Part shown: piece after piece, positions 1 to 8,050 of the stretch
Numbering within the stretch: position 1 is the first letter of the stretch
Layout of the letters: every line of letters begins with the position of its first letter
Assembly: GCF_023241715.1 (NCBI RefSeq)
Contig: NZ_JALQCW010000007.1
Span: forward strand, 1-64,000
From: Pseudomonas morbosilactucae
Lineage (GTDB): Bacteria; Pseudomonadota; Gammaproteobacteria; Pseudomonadales; Pseudomonadaceae
DNA length: 64,000 bases
Reading direction: 5' to 3'
Notes under the pieces: generated by a model
Databases searched by the model: none
The model's input: only the letters and a program-made list of their open reading frames with translations
What the model was told of the DNA's origin: nothing
Made by a program: the position numbers and the translations under genes

Positions 1-40
1 CACGGGCCCGATGCCTTGGGCGACCCATCCTTGAGATCGC

Positions 41-174
41 CATCGCTGGCAAGCCAGCATCCTCACAAAAAGCGAGGCGCACAGTCCTCGTAGGAGCCGG
101 CTTGCCGGCGATCAGGTCACCCAGCCTTGCACCGCCCTGGAGGGCGCCATCGCTGGCAAGCCAGCGCCTACAGC
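41..174. repeat. REP palindromes (BIME-like pair plus a half copy)
   Basis: A half element (ATCGCTGGCAAGCCAGC) comes first, followed by an inverted pair: GTAGGAGCCGGCTTGCCGGC and, about 35 bases on, ATCGCTGGCAAGCCAGC ending in CCTACA. This is the Pseudomonas intergenic REP family seen repeatedly in this window. It lies downstream of the tonB-exbB-exbD operon. Confidence 0.85.
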
Positions 175-203
175 GGGGGGTGGGCGTAGGTTTGGGGCGG
201 GCA

Positions 204-243
204 TAAAAAAGGGCCGCACCCTGCCAAGGAGACGGCCCGAAAA
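204..243 (-). terminator. Rho-independent terminator of the tonB-exbB-exbD operon
   Basis: On the minus strand a GGGCCG stem arm pairs with CGGCCC across a loop of about 16 bases and is followed at once by six T residues. It sits about 25 bases after the exbD stop codon, as expected for the end of this operon. Confidence 0.7.
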
Positions 244-264
244 GTCGTGGCATGTTGCTCGGTG

Positions 265-666
265 TCAGCGCGCGGTAATCACCGACAGTTTGGTGATGCC
301 CGCCCGCTCGATGGACGCCATGGCTCGCGCCACTTCGCCATAGTTCACCCCGTCGTCGGCCTGCAATTGCACGCGCACGTCCGGGTCTTTGGCCTTGGCC
401 GCCTGGAGGTTGAACTCCAGCAGGTCGGCCTGGATTTCATCCTTGTTGATAAATACCTTGCCAGCGCCGTCGATGCTCACCACCAGCGGGTCTTTCTGCT
501 CCACCGGGGCCACGGCCTCGGTCTTGGGCAGGTTAATGGGGATGGCGTTGGTCAACAGCGGCGCGGTGACGATAAACACCACCAGCAGCACCAGCATCAC
601 GTCCACCAGCGGCGTGACGTTGATCTCGCTCAGCACCTCATCGCTGTCTTGGGTGGAGAAGGCCAT
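265..666 (-). CDS. exbD: ExbD/TolR family biopolymer transport protein
   Basis: Inner-membrane subunit of the TonB-ExbB-ExbD complex, which couples the proton gradient to TonB-dependent outer-membrane transport. The 133 residues contain one N-terminal membrane segment (about 18-38) with the essential aspartate in PLVDVML (Asp22), followed by a periplasmic domain, the usual ExbD layout and length. It starts one base after the exbB stop, so the two are translationally linked, and it is the last gene of tonB-exbB-exbD. Given the sulfate-ester genes that follow, it may energise the receptor at 8.0-10.4 kb; that is inference. Confidence 0.93.
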   Translation of the reverse strand: MAFSTQDSDEVLSEINVTPLVDVMLVLLVVFIVTAPLLTNAIPINLPKTEAVAPVEQKDPLVVSIDGAGKVFINKDEIQADLLEFNLQAAKAKDPDVRVQLQADDGVNYGEVARAMASIERAGITKLSVITAR

Positions 667-667
667 A

Positions 668-1393
668 TCAGGACGCCTCCTTCACTTTCTGCGCGCTGCC
701 CTGGGCGGCCGCCTTGTGCGCCGCCGGGTGGATCAGCACGCGGAACGAACTCTTCTGCGCCAGGCTGTAGAAGTCATGGGCAAAATCATCGAGGTCGGCG
801 GCGGTCAGCTTCAAGCGGCGCAGGAAATAGTTGTAAACCAGCACCGCCGGCACTGCGACCGCGATCCCCACCCCGGTGGCAACCAAGGCTGCACCGATCG
901 GCCCAGCCACGGTTTCCAGGCTCGCCGAGCCCGCCGCGCTGATGCCTTTCAGGGCTTCCATGATCCCCCACACGGTGCCGAACAGGCCGATAAAGGGCGA
1001 GGTGCTGCCGATACTGGCGACCACCGCGAGGCCGGTTTCCAGGGAACGTCGCTCACGCACAATCTGCTGGCGCAGGGCGCGCTCAAGGCGGTCCTGATGG
1101 TTAATGGCTTGGCTCAGGTCGGCGGCATGGGGCGCATCACCAACCTGGATCGCGGCGTAACCGGCCTGGGCCACACGGGCGGCAGCGCCGGGGTGGGTTT
1201 CGCTCAACTCGGCCGCCGAATCCAGGCTGGAGGCCGCCCAGAACTGTTTATGAAACTTGCGATCTTGAGCCTTGAGACGGGCGAACTGTACGCCCTTGAG
1301 CAAAGCCAGGCCCCAGGTGGCGACGGAAAAGACCACCAGCAGCCAGATCACCGCGCTTTCGATGGATTCCAGTGGAGATGCCAGTAACGTCAT
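668..1393 (-). CDS. exbB: ExbB/TolQ/MotA family proton channel protein
   Basis: Proton-channel scaffold of the TonB energising complex. The 241 residues show three membrane segments (about 12-32, 122-145 and 161-190). The conserved TolQ/ExbB stretch around IGLFGTVWGIMEAL lies in the second, and the long cytoplasmic loop typical of the family lies between the first and second. The gene sits between tonB and exbD, with an 80-base gap from tonB and 1 base to exbD. Length fits ExbB rather than the longer form with an N-terminal periplasmic extension. Confidence 0.93.
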   Translation of the reverse strand: MTLLASPLESIESAVIWLLVVFSVATWGLALLKGVQFARLKAQDRKFHKQFWAASSLDSAAELSETHPGAAARVAQAGYAAIQVGDAPHAADLSQAINHQDRLERALRQQIVRERRSLETGLAVVASIGSTSPFIGLFGTVWGIMEALKGISAAGSASLETVAGPIGAALVATGVGIAVAVPAVLVYNYFLRRLKLTAADLDDFAHDFYSLAQKSSFRVLIHPAAHKAAAQGSAQKVKEAS

Positions 1394-1473
1394 GATGTGT
1401 TCCCTCTGTGTAAGCGTTTAGCGCGAATTAGGAGCCGGTTGGCCGGCAATAGCGGTGTGCAGGGCACAGCGCA

Positions 1474-2286
1474 TCAATGAATCTTGAAATCGATGGGTAC
1501 GCTGACCCAGCCGTCCTGGGCCACATCGCCCTGTTTGGCCGGCACGAAGCTCCAACGCTTCACCGCCGCCAGCGCGGCATCGTCGAGCTGCTGGCGACCG
1601 CTGCTTTTCTGAACCTGGATCTCACCCGGCTTGCCGCTGGCCAGTACATGCACCCGCAACAGCACCGTGCCTTCCCAACCGCGACGCTGGGCCAGGGATG
1701 GGTACTCCGGCGCCGGGTTCTTCAGGTACGCGGCGTTGGCCGAAGCCGGGGTCACCGGGGCCGGAGCCGGCGGTGCGGGTGGCGCAGGAGCGGCTACCGG
1801 CGGCGCGGGCTGAGGCGGCGCGGCTTGCTGCACCGGCTTGGGCGCAGGTTTTGGCTCAGGCTTGGGCACGGGCTTGGGTTTTGGCTTGGGCACCGGTTTG
1901 GGCGGTGGCGGCTTGACCGCCAACTCGTCTTCCACGGGCGGCGGAGGCTCGACCACCGGCTGCACGGGTTGCGGTGGCGGCGGCTCCACCACCGGCGGTG
2001 CCGGCTGGGAAAATTCGATGGTCATCGGCGGAATTTCCGGCGGCACGATTGGCAACACCGGCGTCGGCTTCTGGCTGACCCAGAAAATCACCGCGCCGTG
2101 CAGCAACAGTGCAACCACGCCCAGCAAGATCGCCTCACGACGGCGCAACACCCCCTTGGGGGTTCTCTGCAGTCGCAACTGGCCCAGCGGCGAGCGGTGG
2201 GGCCGGCCGAGGTCGACCAACTCGCCGCTCGGTGCCTGGCGCCATAGCACCTCTTGGGCACTGGCGGCGGTCTGGACTTTGCCCAT
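1474..2286 (-). CDS. tonB: TonB energy-transducing protein
   Basis: Links the ExbB-ExbD motor to outer-membrane receptors. It has 270 residues: a cytoplasmic N-terminal extension of about 50 residues (common in Pseudomonas TonB), a membrane helix at about 51-71 containing a histidine (LLHGAVIF) like the functional histidine of E. coli TonB, a long Pro-Glu/Pro-Lys spacer (about 74-175), and the C-terminal TonB fold starting near the YPSLAQRRGWEG motif and ending in PIDFKIH. GGGAG lies 7 bases before the ATG. First gene of the tonB-exbB-exbD operon. Its promoter region carries a perfect inverted repeat that resembles sites near other sulfur genes here. Confidence 0.93.
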   Translation of the reverse strand: MGKVQTAASAQEVLWRQAPSGELVDLGRPHRSPLGQLRLQRTPKGVLRRREAILLGVVALLLHGAVIFWVSQKPTPVLPIVPPEIPPMTIEFSQPAPPVVEPPPPQPVQPVVEPPPPVEDELAVKPPPPKPVPKPKPKPVPKPEPKPAPKPVQQAAPPQPAPPVAAPAPPAPPAPAPVTPASANAAYLKNPAPEYPSLAQRRGWEGTVLLRVHVLASGKPGEIQVQKSSGRQQLDDAALAAVKRWSFVPAKQGDVAQDGWVSVPIDFKIH

Positions 2287-2388
2287 TGATTAACTCCCTA
2301 CGGTCTTTTGCGAATAACCCGACAGCGGCGCCTGACACCCCCCGCGTAACGCTGTCGCGGAGTGAATGATCGACGCCACAGGCTTATC

Positions 2389-2408
2389 CCTTAAAGTAAT
2401 CTTTAAGG
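2389..2408. promoter_or_regulatory. Inverted repeat in the tonB promoter region (CysB-like candidate)
   Basis: CCTTAAAG and CTTTAAGG form perfect 8-base arms around TAAT, about 100 bases before the tonB start. The same CTTAAA half-site core occurs before the receptor gene near 10465, in the atsR-atsB gap near 16779, and before oscA near 32556. A role as an operator for a sulfur-starvation regulator such as CysB is inference. The rest of the roughly 300-base gap 2287-2589 shows no gene. Confidence 0.4.
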
Positions 2409-2589
2409 CTGCATATAGATCGAAATGGAATATTTGAACTCAACGAATCGGGCAAAGCCCCGTGGATCAAGGGCTCCAGAGCAGGCACAAAAAACCGATG
2501 CTTTGCGCGCATTAAAAGTATTCCCGCAAGGCATCAGAAAACCGCCTGCGGGCGCCGGCCCAGAGCCCTGCCCCAGGCCGTTGCGCCTC

Positions 2590-3456
2590 TTACCTCGATG
2601 CGCCCGTGGCTCCCAGCACCCGCAACTGCTCTTGCAATGCCTTGCCGGCCTGGCTCAAGCCCGCGGCGGCATACAGCGCCAGGCGCACGCCCTGGATGTC
2701 CGGCAAGCCGCTGTCGGCGCCCAGTACCCGATGTTCCGCCGTGACCACCCGCACCGGCAGCAGGCTGATGCCCAGTCCCGCCGCTACCGCCGAGCAGACG
2801 CTGGCCAGGCTGGCGCTGGAATAGCCGATGCGCCAACGCCAGCCGCCGGCCTCCAGGTGCTGCAGCATCTCCTGGCGGTACAAGCCGCCGACGGGAAACG
2901 CCACCAAGGGCAAGGGGTCACGAGCAAACGCAGGATTGCCACGGCTGTCGACCCAGCACAACGGCTCGGGCCAGGACACCAGGCAGTCGTCGCTGTGGCC
3001 CATCTGCTTGACCAGCAACAGGTCGAAATCGCCTCGGCGATACCCGCGCAGCAACTCCGGGCCCAGGCCACTGGTGACCTCCAGGCGCACCCCGGGGTGG
3101 TCCTGGCCAAAGCGCGACAGCAGGGGCATCAGGCGCTCGGCGGCAAAATCCTCCGGCACCCCCAGGCGCAGCACGCCATCGCTTTGCTGGTTACTCAGCA
3201 CATCACTGGCTTCGGCGTGCAGCGCCAGGATGCGTCGGGCATAAGCCAGCAGGCGCTCGCCTTCGGTCGTGGCCACCACCCGCCGCTGATCACGGTCCAG
3301 CAACGGGCAGCCCAGGTTCTGCTCCAGCCGGCGTACTTGCTGACTGACAGTGGACTGGGTGAGGTTCAGGCGCTCGGCGGCGCGGGTGAAGTTCTGGCAA
3401 TCGGCGACCGCCACAAAGGTGCGTAACAACACGGGATCCAGCATGGGTTTCACCAT
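2590..3456 (-). CDS. LysR-family transcriptional regulator
   Basis: A 288-residue LysR-type protein: N-terminal winged helix-turn-helix (FTRAAERLNLTQSTVSQQVRRLE), then a periplasmic-binding-protein-like effector domain (LRLGVPEDFAAERLMPLL and onward). I prefer the ATG at 3456; an in-frame GTG lies 12 bases upstream but overlaps a palindrome. It is transcribed divergently from the deaminase-MFS pair, the usual arrangement for a LysR regulator and its target. The effector is unknown. Confidence 0.88.
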   Translation of the reverse strand: MVKPMLDPVLLRTFVAVADCQNFTRAAERLNLTQSTVSQQVRRLEQNLGCPLLDRDQRRVVATTEGERLLAYARRILALHAEASDVLSNQQSDGVLRLGVPEDFAAERLMPLLSRFGQDHPGVRLEVTSGLGPELLRGYRRGDFDLLLVKQMGHSDDCLVSWPEPLCWVDSRGNPAFARDPLPLVAFPVGGLYRQEMLQHLEAGGWRWRIGYSSASLASVCSAVAAGLGISLLPVRVVTAEHRVLGADSGLPDIQGVRLALYAAAGLSQAGKALQEQLRVLGATGASR

Positions 3457-3461
3457 TACAG

Positions 3462-3478
3462 ATGCCACTGCTTGGCAT
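3462..3478. promoter_or_regulatory. Palindrome between the divergent LysR and deaminase genes
   Basis: ATGCCA and TGGCAT arms flank a 5-base spacer (CTGCT). It lies at the start of the LysR gene in the divergent intergenic region, where autoregulatory LysR operators usually sit. Function is inferred from position. Confidence 0.35.
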
Positions 3479-3631
3479 GCTTATATTTAATTTTAGAATA
3501 CTTTAGCGCTTCACCATACTCGGCCCCTATTCCCAGGCACAGCCTGCCGGCGGCCGGGCTGCCAGGGCTTTGCAACAGACGCCGCCAGACGGCGATCGCG
3601 CGACGCTGGCGCCCACTGAAACGGAGAACAC

Positions 3632-4099
3632 ATGACCCTGCATGACGATCAACACTACCTGCAGCGAGCCGTGGACCTGGCCAGGGACAATGTCGCCCGG
3701 GGCGGCCGGCCATTTGGCGCGGTGCTGGTTCGCCAAGGCCAGGTGCTGGCCGAGACGGTGAATGAAATCCACCTGACCCAGGACCCCACCGCCCACGCCG
3801 AGATGCTGGCGATCCGCAGTGCCAGTCGCCAGTTGGGCCCACGCCTGGAGGGCTGCGTGATCTACGCCAGCGGCCAGCCCTGCCCCATGTGTTTGAGCGC
3901 CATGTACCTGAGCGGCGTATCGCGGGCCGTGTTCGCCGCCGACAATCGACTGGCTGAAGGGTTTGGCCTGTCCACCGCAGGGATCTACCAACAATTGAGT
4001 CTGGCGCCGGAGGCCCGGCAATTGCCCGTGGAGCATCTGCCGCACGCGGCGATGGCAACCCTCTACCAGGCCTGGCAGGTGCAGCATGAGCCAGGCTAA
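3632..4099 (+). CDS. Nucleoside/guanine deaminase-like zinc enzyme
   Basis: Cytidine-deaminase-fold zinc hydrolase of 155 residues. Zinc and catalytic residues are present: His55 and Glu57 in TAHAEMLAIR, and Cys84 and Cys87 in PCPMC. Length and the GRPFGAVLV start resemble bacterial guanine deaminase of the GuaD type more than the tRNA-specific TadA, so a free purine or pyrimidine base substrate is likely. GGAGA precedes the ATG. The stop overlaps the start of the MFS gene by 14 bases, so the two form one operon controlled by the divergent LysR gene. The exact substrate cannot be read from sequence. Confidence 0.85.
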   Translation: MTLHDDQHYLQRAVDLARDNVARGGRPFGAVLVRQGQVLAETVNEIHLTQDPTAHAEMLAIRSASRQLGPRLEGCVIYASGQPCPMCLSAMYLSGVSRAVFAADNRLAEGFGLSTAGIYQQLSLAPEARQLPVEHLPHAAMATLYQAWQVQHEPG

Positions 4100-5306
4100 A
4101 CCTTCCCTGACCGGGCTTGGCGGCTGGGCCCTGCTGCTGGCCCTGGGCTTGAACCTGCGACCGATCCTCAGCTCCATCAGCCCGCTGCTCAATGACATTC
4201 GCGGCGCCACCGGCATGAGCTTCCAGAGCAGCGCCTGGCTCACCAGCCTGCCGGTGATCTGCATGGGCCTGGTGGCGTTGCTGGGCGTGCGCCTGGAAGC
4301 GCGCCTGGGGGAACGTCGCGGCGTGGCCCTGGGCCTGCTGCTGATTCTCCTGGCATGCCTGGCCCGGCTGTTGGTGGGCCAGGCCGCCGCCCTGTTGCTG
4401 GCCACGGCCCTGCTGGGCGGTGCCGGGGTGGCGTTGATCCAGGCCTTGGTGCCGGCGCTGATCAAGCGTCAGTTCCAGCAGCGGGTGGCGCTGGCCATGG
4501 GGGTCTACTCGGCCGCCTTGATGGGCGGCGGTGGCCTGGCGGCGCTGATCAGCCCAGTGGTCGCCCAGCACTTCGACCACTGGCAAGCGGGCCTGGGTAT
4601 CTGGCTGCTGCCGGCCCTGGCGGCGTTGCTGCTCTGGTGGGGCATGCCCCTGGCTGCTGGCCCCAGGCACACCGGCAGCGCCCCGGCGGCCCGGCTCTGG
4701 GGCAATCGTCGAGCCTGGTTGCTGGCGCTGTATTTCGGCCTGGTCAATTGCGGCTACATGAGCATGGTGGCCTGGCTGCCGGCCTACTACCTGCAACTGG
4801 GCTGGAGTGCGACCCAGAGCGGTTCGCTGCTGGCCTTCATGACCATCTTCCAGGTCATTGCTGCCTTGCTGATGCCGGCCCTGGCCCAACGCAGCATTGA
4901 TCGCCGCCCGTTGCTGAGCATCAGCCTGGGCGCCCAGGCCCTGGGGTTCAGCGGCCTGGTGCTGTGGCCGCTGCAAGCGCCGCATCTGTGGGTGGCGCTG
5001 ATCGGCTTCGGCCTGGGCGCCTGCTTTGCCCTGAGCCTGATCCTGACCCTCGACCATCGCCGCGATCCACGCCAAGCCGGGCAACTGGCGGCCTTTGTCC
5101 AGGGCGTGGGTTTTTTGATCAATGCCGTGTCGCCGTGGATGAGCGGCTGGCTGCGCGAACTCACCGGCAGCTTCGTCAGCGCTTGGTGGGTGTTGACGGT
5201 CATCGTGTTGAGCATGCTGGTGCTGACGCGGGTGTTCAGCCCGGCCAGCTATCGCCACGCCCCCGAGGCGGCCACGCCCGGGCCGGCGCTGGAAGCCGGC
5301 CGCTAA
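4086..5306 (+). CDS. MFS transporter, CynX/NimT-like family
   Basis: A 406-residue, about 12-helix major-facilitator transporter. The opening (LALGLNLRPILSSISPLL), with its conserved NLRP motif, is characteristic of the CynX/NimT (cyanate/2-nitroimidazole) subgroup. It overlaps the upstream deaminase gene by 14 bases, so the pair is co-expressed. It could import or export a base analogue or its deamination product; the substrate is not determined. Confidence 0.85.
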   Translation: MSQAKPSLTGLGGWALLLALGLNLRPILSSISPLLNDIRGATGMSFQSSAWLTSLPVICMGLVALLGVRLEARLGERRGVALGLLLILLACLARLLVGQAAALLLATALLGGAGVALIQALVPALIKRQFQQRVALAMGVYSAALMGGGGLAALISPVVAQHFDHWQAGLGIWLLPALAALLLWWGMPLAAGPRHTGSAPAARLWGNRRAWLLALYFGLVNCGYMSMVAWLPAYYLQLGWSATQSGSLLAFMTIFQVIAALLMPALAQRSIDRRPLLSISLGAQALGFSGLVLWPLQAPHLWVALIGFGLGACFALSLILTLDHRRDPRQAGQLAAFVQGVGFLINAVSPWMSGWLRELTGSFVSAWWVLTVIVLSMLVLTRVFSPASYRHAPEAATPGPALEAGR

Positions 5307-5341
5307 GCCCGCGAGGTCGCTGATGCACGTCACCGGGCTTA
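5304..5341 (+). terminator. Possible terminator after the MFS gene
   Basis: TAAGCCCG pairs with CGGGCTTA across a loop of about 22 bases, starting at the MFS stop codon region. There is no clear T tract, so this is only a candidate. Confidence 0.35.
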
Positions 5342-5440
5342 CACAGCGACCGTCATCACGCCTACAATTCGCGCCCAACGAACGCCCGGTCCAGCAGGAT
5401 CGGGCGCGTGGCAGACGAATTCAAAGGCGGGGTGCCGGCA

Positions 5441-5869
5441 ATGACCATGGACTGGAAAACCTGGGGGATCGAAGCGGGCTCATCGGTGGATGAGGCGGTC
5501 ATTGCCCTGGTGCAGCAACACCTCGGCGTGAACCTGCCGCCGCTGTACCTGGACCTGGTCAGCTACGCCGACGAGGCGTCGCCGGAGTGGTCGACCTTCG
5601 ACTACGGCGGCCAGCAAACCTGCATCAGCGAGTTCTTCAAATTCACCGCGCAGGCCGAGCCCTATTCGTTGCTGTGGTACGCCACCGGCCAGCGTGTAGC
5701 GGGGCTGGCGCCAGGCCTGATCCCCATCGCCCGAGACGCCGGCGATCAACTGGTGTGCCTGAACACCACTGGCGCCGCCATCACCGTGGCGCTGTTTGCT
5801 CCCGACAGCGGACACACCTACCCGGTGGCCGCCGACTTCCAGCAATTTGTCGAGCAATGGCGCCCATGA
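5441..5869 (+). CDS. SMI1/KNR4 (SUKH) family protein
   Basis: A protein of about 142 residues with features of the SMI1/KNR4 (SUKH) fold: an N-terminal helix region (LVQQHLGVNLPPLYLDLVSYAD), a central LLWYATGQRVAGLAPGLIPIARD segment and the hydrophobic end VALFAPDSGHTYPVAADFQQFVEQW. SUKH proteins are frequent immunity proteins against contact-dependent or type VI toxins. I use the ATG at 5441; an in-frame GTG at 5408 would add 11 residues. Its stop overlaps the next start (ATGA). No toxin gene is seen nearby. Confidence 0.72.
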   Translation: MTMDWKTWGIEAGSSVDEAVIALVQQHLGVNLPPLYLDLVSYADEASPEWSTFDYGGQQTCISEFFKFTAQAEPYSLLWYATGQRVAGLAPGLIPIARDAGDQLVCLNTTGAAITVALFAPDSGHTYPVAADFQQFVEQWRP

Positions 5870-6216
5870 GAAAACGCCCCCCACTCCAGTACTCGCTGCA
5901 AGCCCTGCGCGTGCCCAGCGGCTGGACCATCACCCTCAACAACCTGTTTGACGTGGAGCTGACGCCCGACACCGCCCACTGGTTCAGCAGCTCGGTGTTG
6001 CTGGGAGGCTGCCGCCGCAGCACCGGTTACTGCTTCGATTCCCGGGTCGAACCCGAAGGCGACCCCGAGGGTGAATTCGTCGTCGAGTTCCTGACCCTCC
6101 GCTACGACAAGCATCAGCAACCGATCCAGCATTCGGAGGTGTTCCTGGAGGAATTCAGGACCCGCAGCAAAGCCGAGTACATCGCACGCATCGAGCGCTA
6201 CATGCTTGAGCATTGA
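5866..6216 (+). CDS. Hypothetical protein, immunity-like cluster
   Basis: A 116-residue protein starting at an ATG that overlaps the stop of the SUKH gene by four bases, which fixes this start. No domain recognised. It is a compact soluble protein with no signal peptide or membrane segment, rich in aromatic and acidic residues towards the end (EVFLEEFRTRSKAEYIARIE). The tight coupling to the SUKH gene suggests a related immunity or accessory role; this is guilt by association only. Confidence 0.7.
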   Translation: MRKRPPLQYSLQALRVPSGWTITLNNLFDVELTPDTAHWFSSSVLLGGCRRSTGYCFDSRVEPEGDPEGEFVVEFLTLRYDKHQQPIQHSEVFLEEFRTRSKAEYIARIERYMLEH

Positions 6217-6270
6217 GCACCGAACGTTGATCACTGAGCGAACGCTGCGCTCCCCACAAGGCTTGCCCCG

Positions 6271-6597
6271 ATGAAATGCATCGTCGTACCCACCACCGCC
6301 GAAGCCATGCAGCGCCTCGATCTGGACCAGTGCCTGCCCGGGGATCTGTTGGAGTGGAAACTGTCTGCCCAGGACTATGCCGCGCTCTGCGACAGTGGGG
6401 TGTTCAGCGCCCTGAACCAGGCCCTGGGGATTCTGATCGACGACTACGAAGACGCCGCGATTCAAGGGCAGGCGGCGCTGAGCCTGGCCCTGGCGACCGT
6501 CTCGCCAATCGTGGGCGAGGCCGCGCTGGGTCAGCAGTGGGTGCAGTTGAATCGAACAGCCCTGGCGTACAACACCGGGCTGTTCTTTTACTTCTAG
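6271..6597 (+). CDS. Hypothetical protein, immunity-like cluster
   Basis: A 108-residue acidic cytoplasmic protein (DLDQCLPGDLLEWKL near the start, LGILIDDYEDAAI in the middle, ending AYNTGLFFYF). No family recognised. It lies 54 bases after the preceding hypothetical on the same strand and is likely co-transcribed with the SUKH gene. A GC-rich spacer follows before the convergent sulfotransferase gene. Confidence 0.65.
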   Translation: MKCIVVPTTAEAMQRLDLDQCLPGDLLEWKLSAQDYAALCDSGVFSALNQALGILIDDYEDAAIQGQAALSLALATVSPIVGEAALGQQWVQLNRTALAYNTGLFFYF

Positions 6598-6643
6598 GGC
6601 CCAGGCCCGACCAGGCCCGCAGGCCGCCCCGTAGCCCTCGGGA

Positions 6644-7987
6644 TCAACGGCTGGCGTTGGTGGGTTGCAGGCTTTGCGACGGGGCGAGCACCGCGGTTTC
6701 GGAGCGCGGCGTGCCCTTGGGCACCCAGTCGTAACTCACCGGCAAGGCGCGGTACACCCAGTTGCTGATGGCGTCGCTGCCCGGGGCCTTGCCCAGGTAA
6801 GGGCTGACGTATTCCCAGACAATGTCACCCCCCTGGGTGACCTGGAAGAAGCGCCCGTTCATGCCTTCGTCAATCAAGGTGTTGCCGTTGGGCAAACGCC
6901 GCGCGCTGCTGATGAACGAACTGTAAAAGGCCCAGCCCGGCTGCTTGGAGTTGGCGGCGGTGTATTGCCAGACGATTTCATTCTTGATCGGGTCGATTTC
7001 CAGCACCCGCGAACCGGCGATCAGCCCCAAGGGCACCGAGGGGTAACCGGCCGAACCCTGGTTATCGAACACCAGCAAGTGGCCCGCGCCCGGCAAGCCG
7101 GCGGGGATGATATGGGCATCGTGCTGACCGACAAACTGGTCCACCGGGCGCGGCAGTTGCCCGGCGGTTTTCGGGTTGATCGGCGGCAGGTTCGGCCCCA
7201 GGCGCCAGACCACCTTGCCGCTGTGTTTGTCGAGGATGGCGACGAAGTTGGCGTTGCGTGAATCAATCAACAGGTTGTCCGGGGCGAAGCGTTGGTCACC
7301 GGCATCGAACCAGCGGTTGGGGCCCACCACGCTGAGGTTGTTGATGTGCAGGTAGTCCGGGTTGTCGCTGGCGTGCACCAGCTTCAACTGCGCTGCGGTG
7401 AAGCCGAATTCCTTGAGGTGCTCGGACGCCAGCCATTGCCATTTCACCGCGCCGTCGGGGCTGACCTCATAGATCACATCATCGATCACCTGAGGCACCT
7501 TGAAGCCCGCCACCTTGTGCACCTTGTTGGCCAGCACCAGGGTATTGCCGTTGCTCAGGCGACGCTGGTCATGATGCTGCTGGGCAGCACCGCCCGGCGC
7601 CTGGTCGCCCCACTGCCAGACCACCTGGCCGTCCCAGTCCAGCTCGCCGACGCTCTGATTGCCCAGGCCGTTGCCGGCCGAACCGAGCTTGCCGGGGTCT
7701 TTGTCCTTGAGCTGCAACAGCACTCGGCCGCGTTCACCGCCCACCAGTTGCGGGTCGATGATGGCCGAAGGAAAGCCCGACTGCGGCCAGGTCTTGACCG
7801 CGTTACCGTTCATGTCGATGAGGTGGGTCTGTTTGTCGGCGCCACTGAAAATCACGTACTGGTTATAGGCCTTGGCCGGGTCGTAACGGGTCACGCCGGT
7901 GGGGTAGACACTGGGCGCCGCCAGGGCATTGGCGGCCAGCACGGCGCCGCCCAACAGCAAAGGTAAAGCGGTTTTGATGCGCAACAT
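6644..7987 (-). CDS. Periplasmic arylsulfate sulfotransferase (ASST family)
   Basis: A 447-residue protein beginning with a signal peptide (MLRIKTALPLLLGGAVLAAN, cleavage near ALA-AP). The body is a beta-propeller-like ASST sequence with repeated ILDKHSGKVVWRLG, LEIDPIKNEIVWQY and GDIVWEY blades and family histidines such as GQHDAHIIP. ASST enzymes move sulfate from an aryl sulfate ester to a phenolic acceptor without PAPS. AGGAG sits at the right distance from this ATG, which is preferred over an in-frame ATG 54 bases upstream. It begins 63 bases after the receptor gene stop and is probably in its operon. Confidence 0.85.
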   Translation of the reverse strand: MLRIKTALPLLLGGAVLAANALAAPSVYPTGVTRYDPAKAYNQYVIFSGADKQTHLIDMNGNAVKTWPQSGFPSAIIDPQLVGGERGRVLLQLKDKDPGKLGSAGNGLGNQSVGELDWDGQVVWQWGDQAPGGAAQQHHDQRRLSNGNTLVLANKVHKVAGFKVPQVIDDVIYEVSPDGAVKWQWLASEHLKEFGFTAAQLKLVHASDNPDYLHINNLSVVGPNRWFDAGDQRFAPDNLLIDSRNANFVAILDKHSGKVVWRLGPNLPPINPKTAGQLPRPVDQFVGQHDAHIIPAGLPGAGHLLVFDNQGSAGYPSVPLGLIAGSRVLEIDPIKNEIVWQYTAANSKQPGWAFYSSFISSARRLPNGNTLIDEGMNGRFFQVTQGGDIVWEYVSPYLGKAPGSDAISNWVYRALPVSYDWVPKGTPRSETAVLAPSQSLQPTNASR

Positions 7988-8050
7988 GGGGTCACTCCTG
8001 TGCGGTTCGAACCGCGCCGCACAACGCGGCGCGGGCAGCATGCAGCGGTC

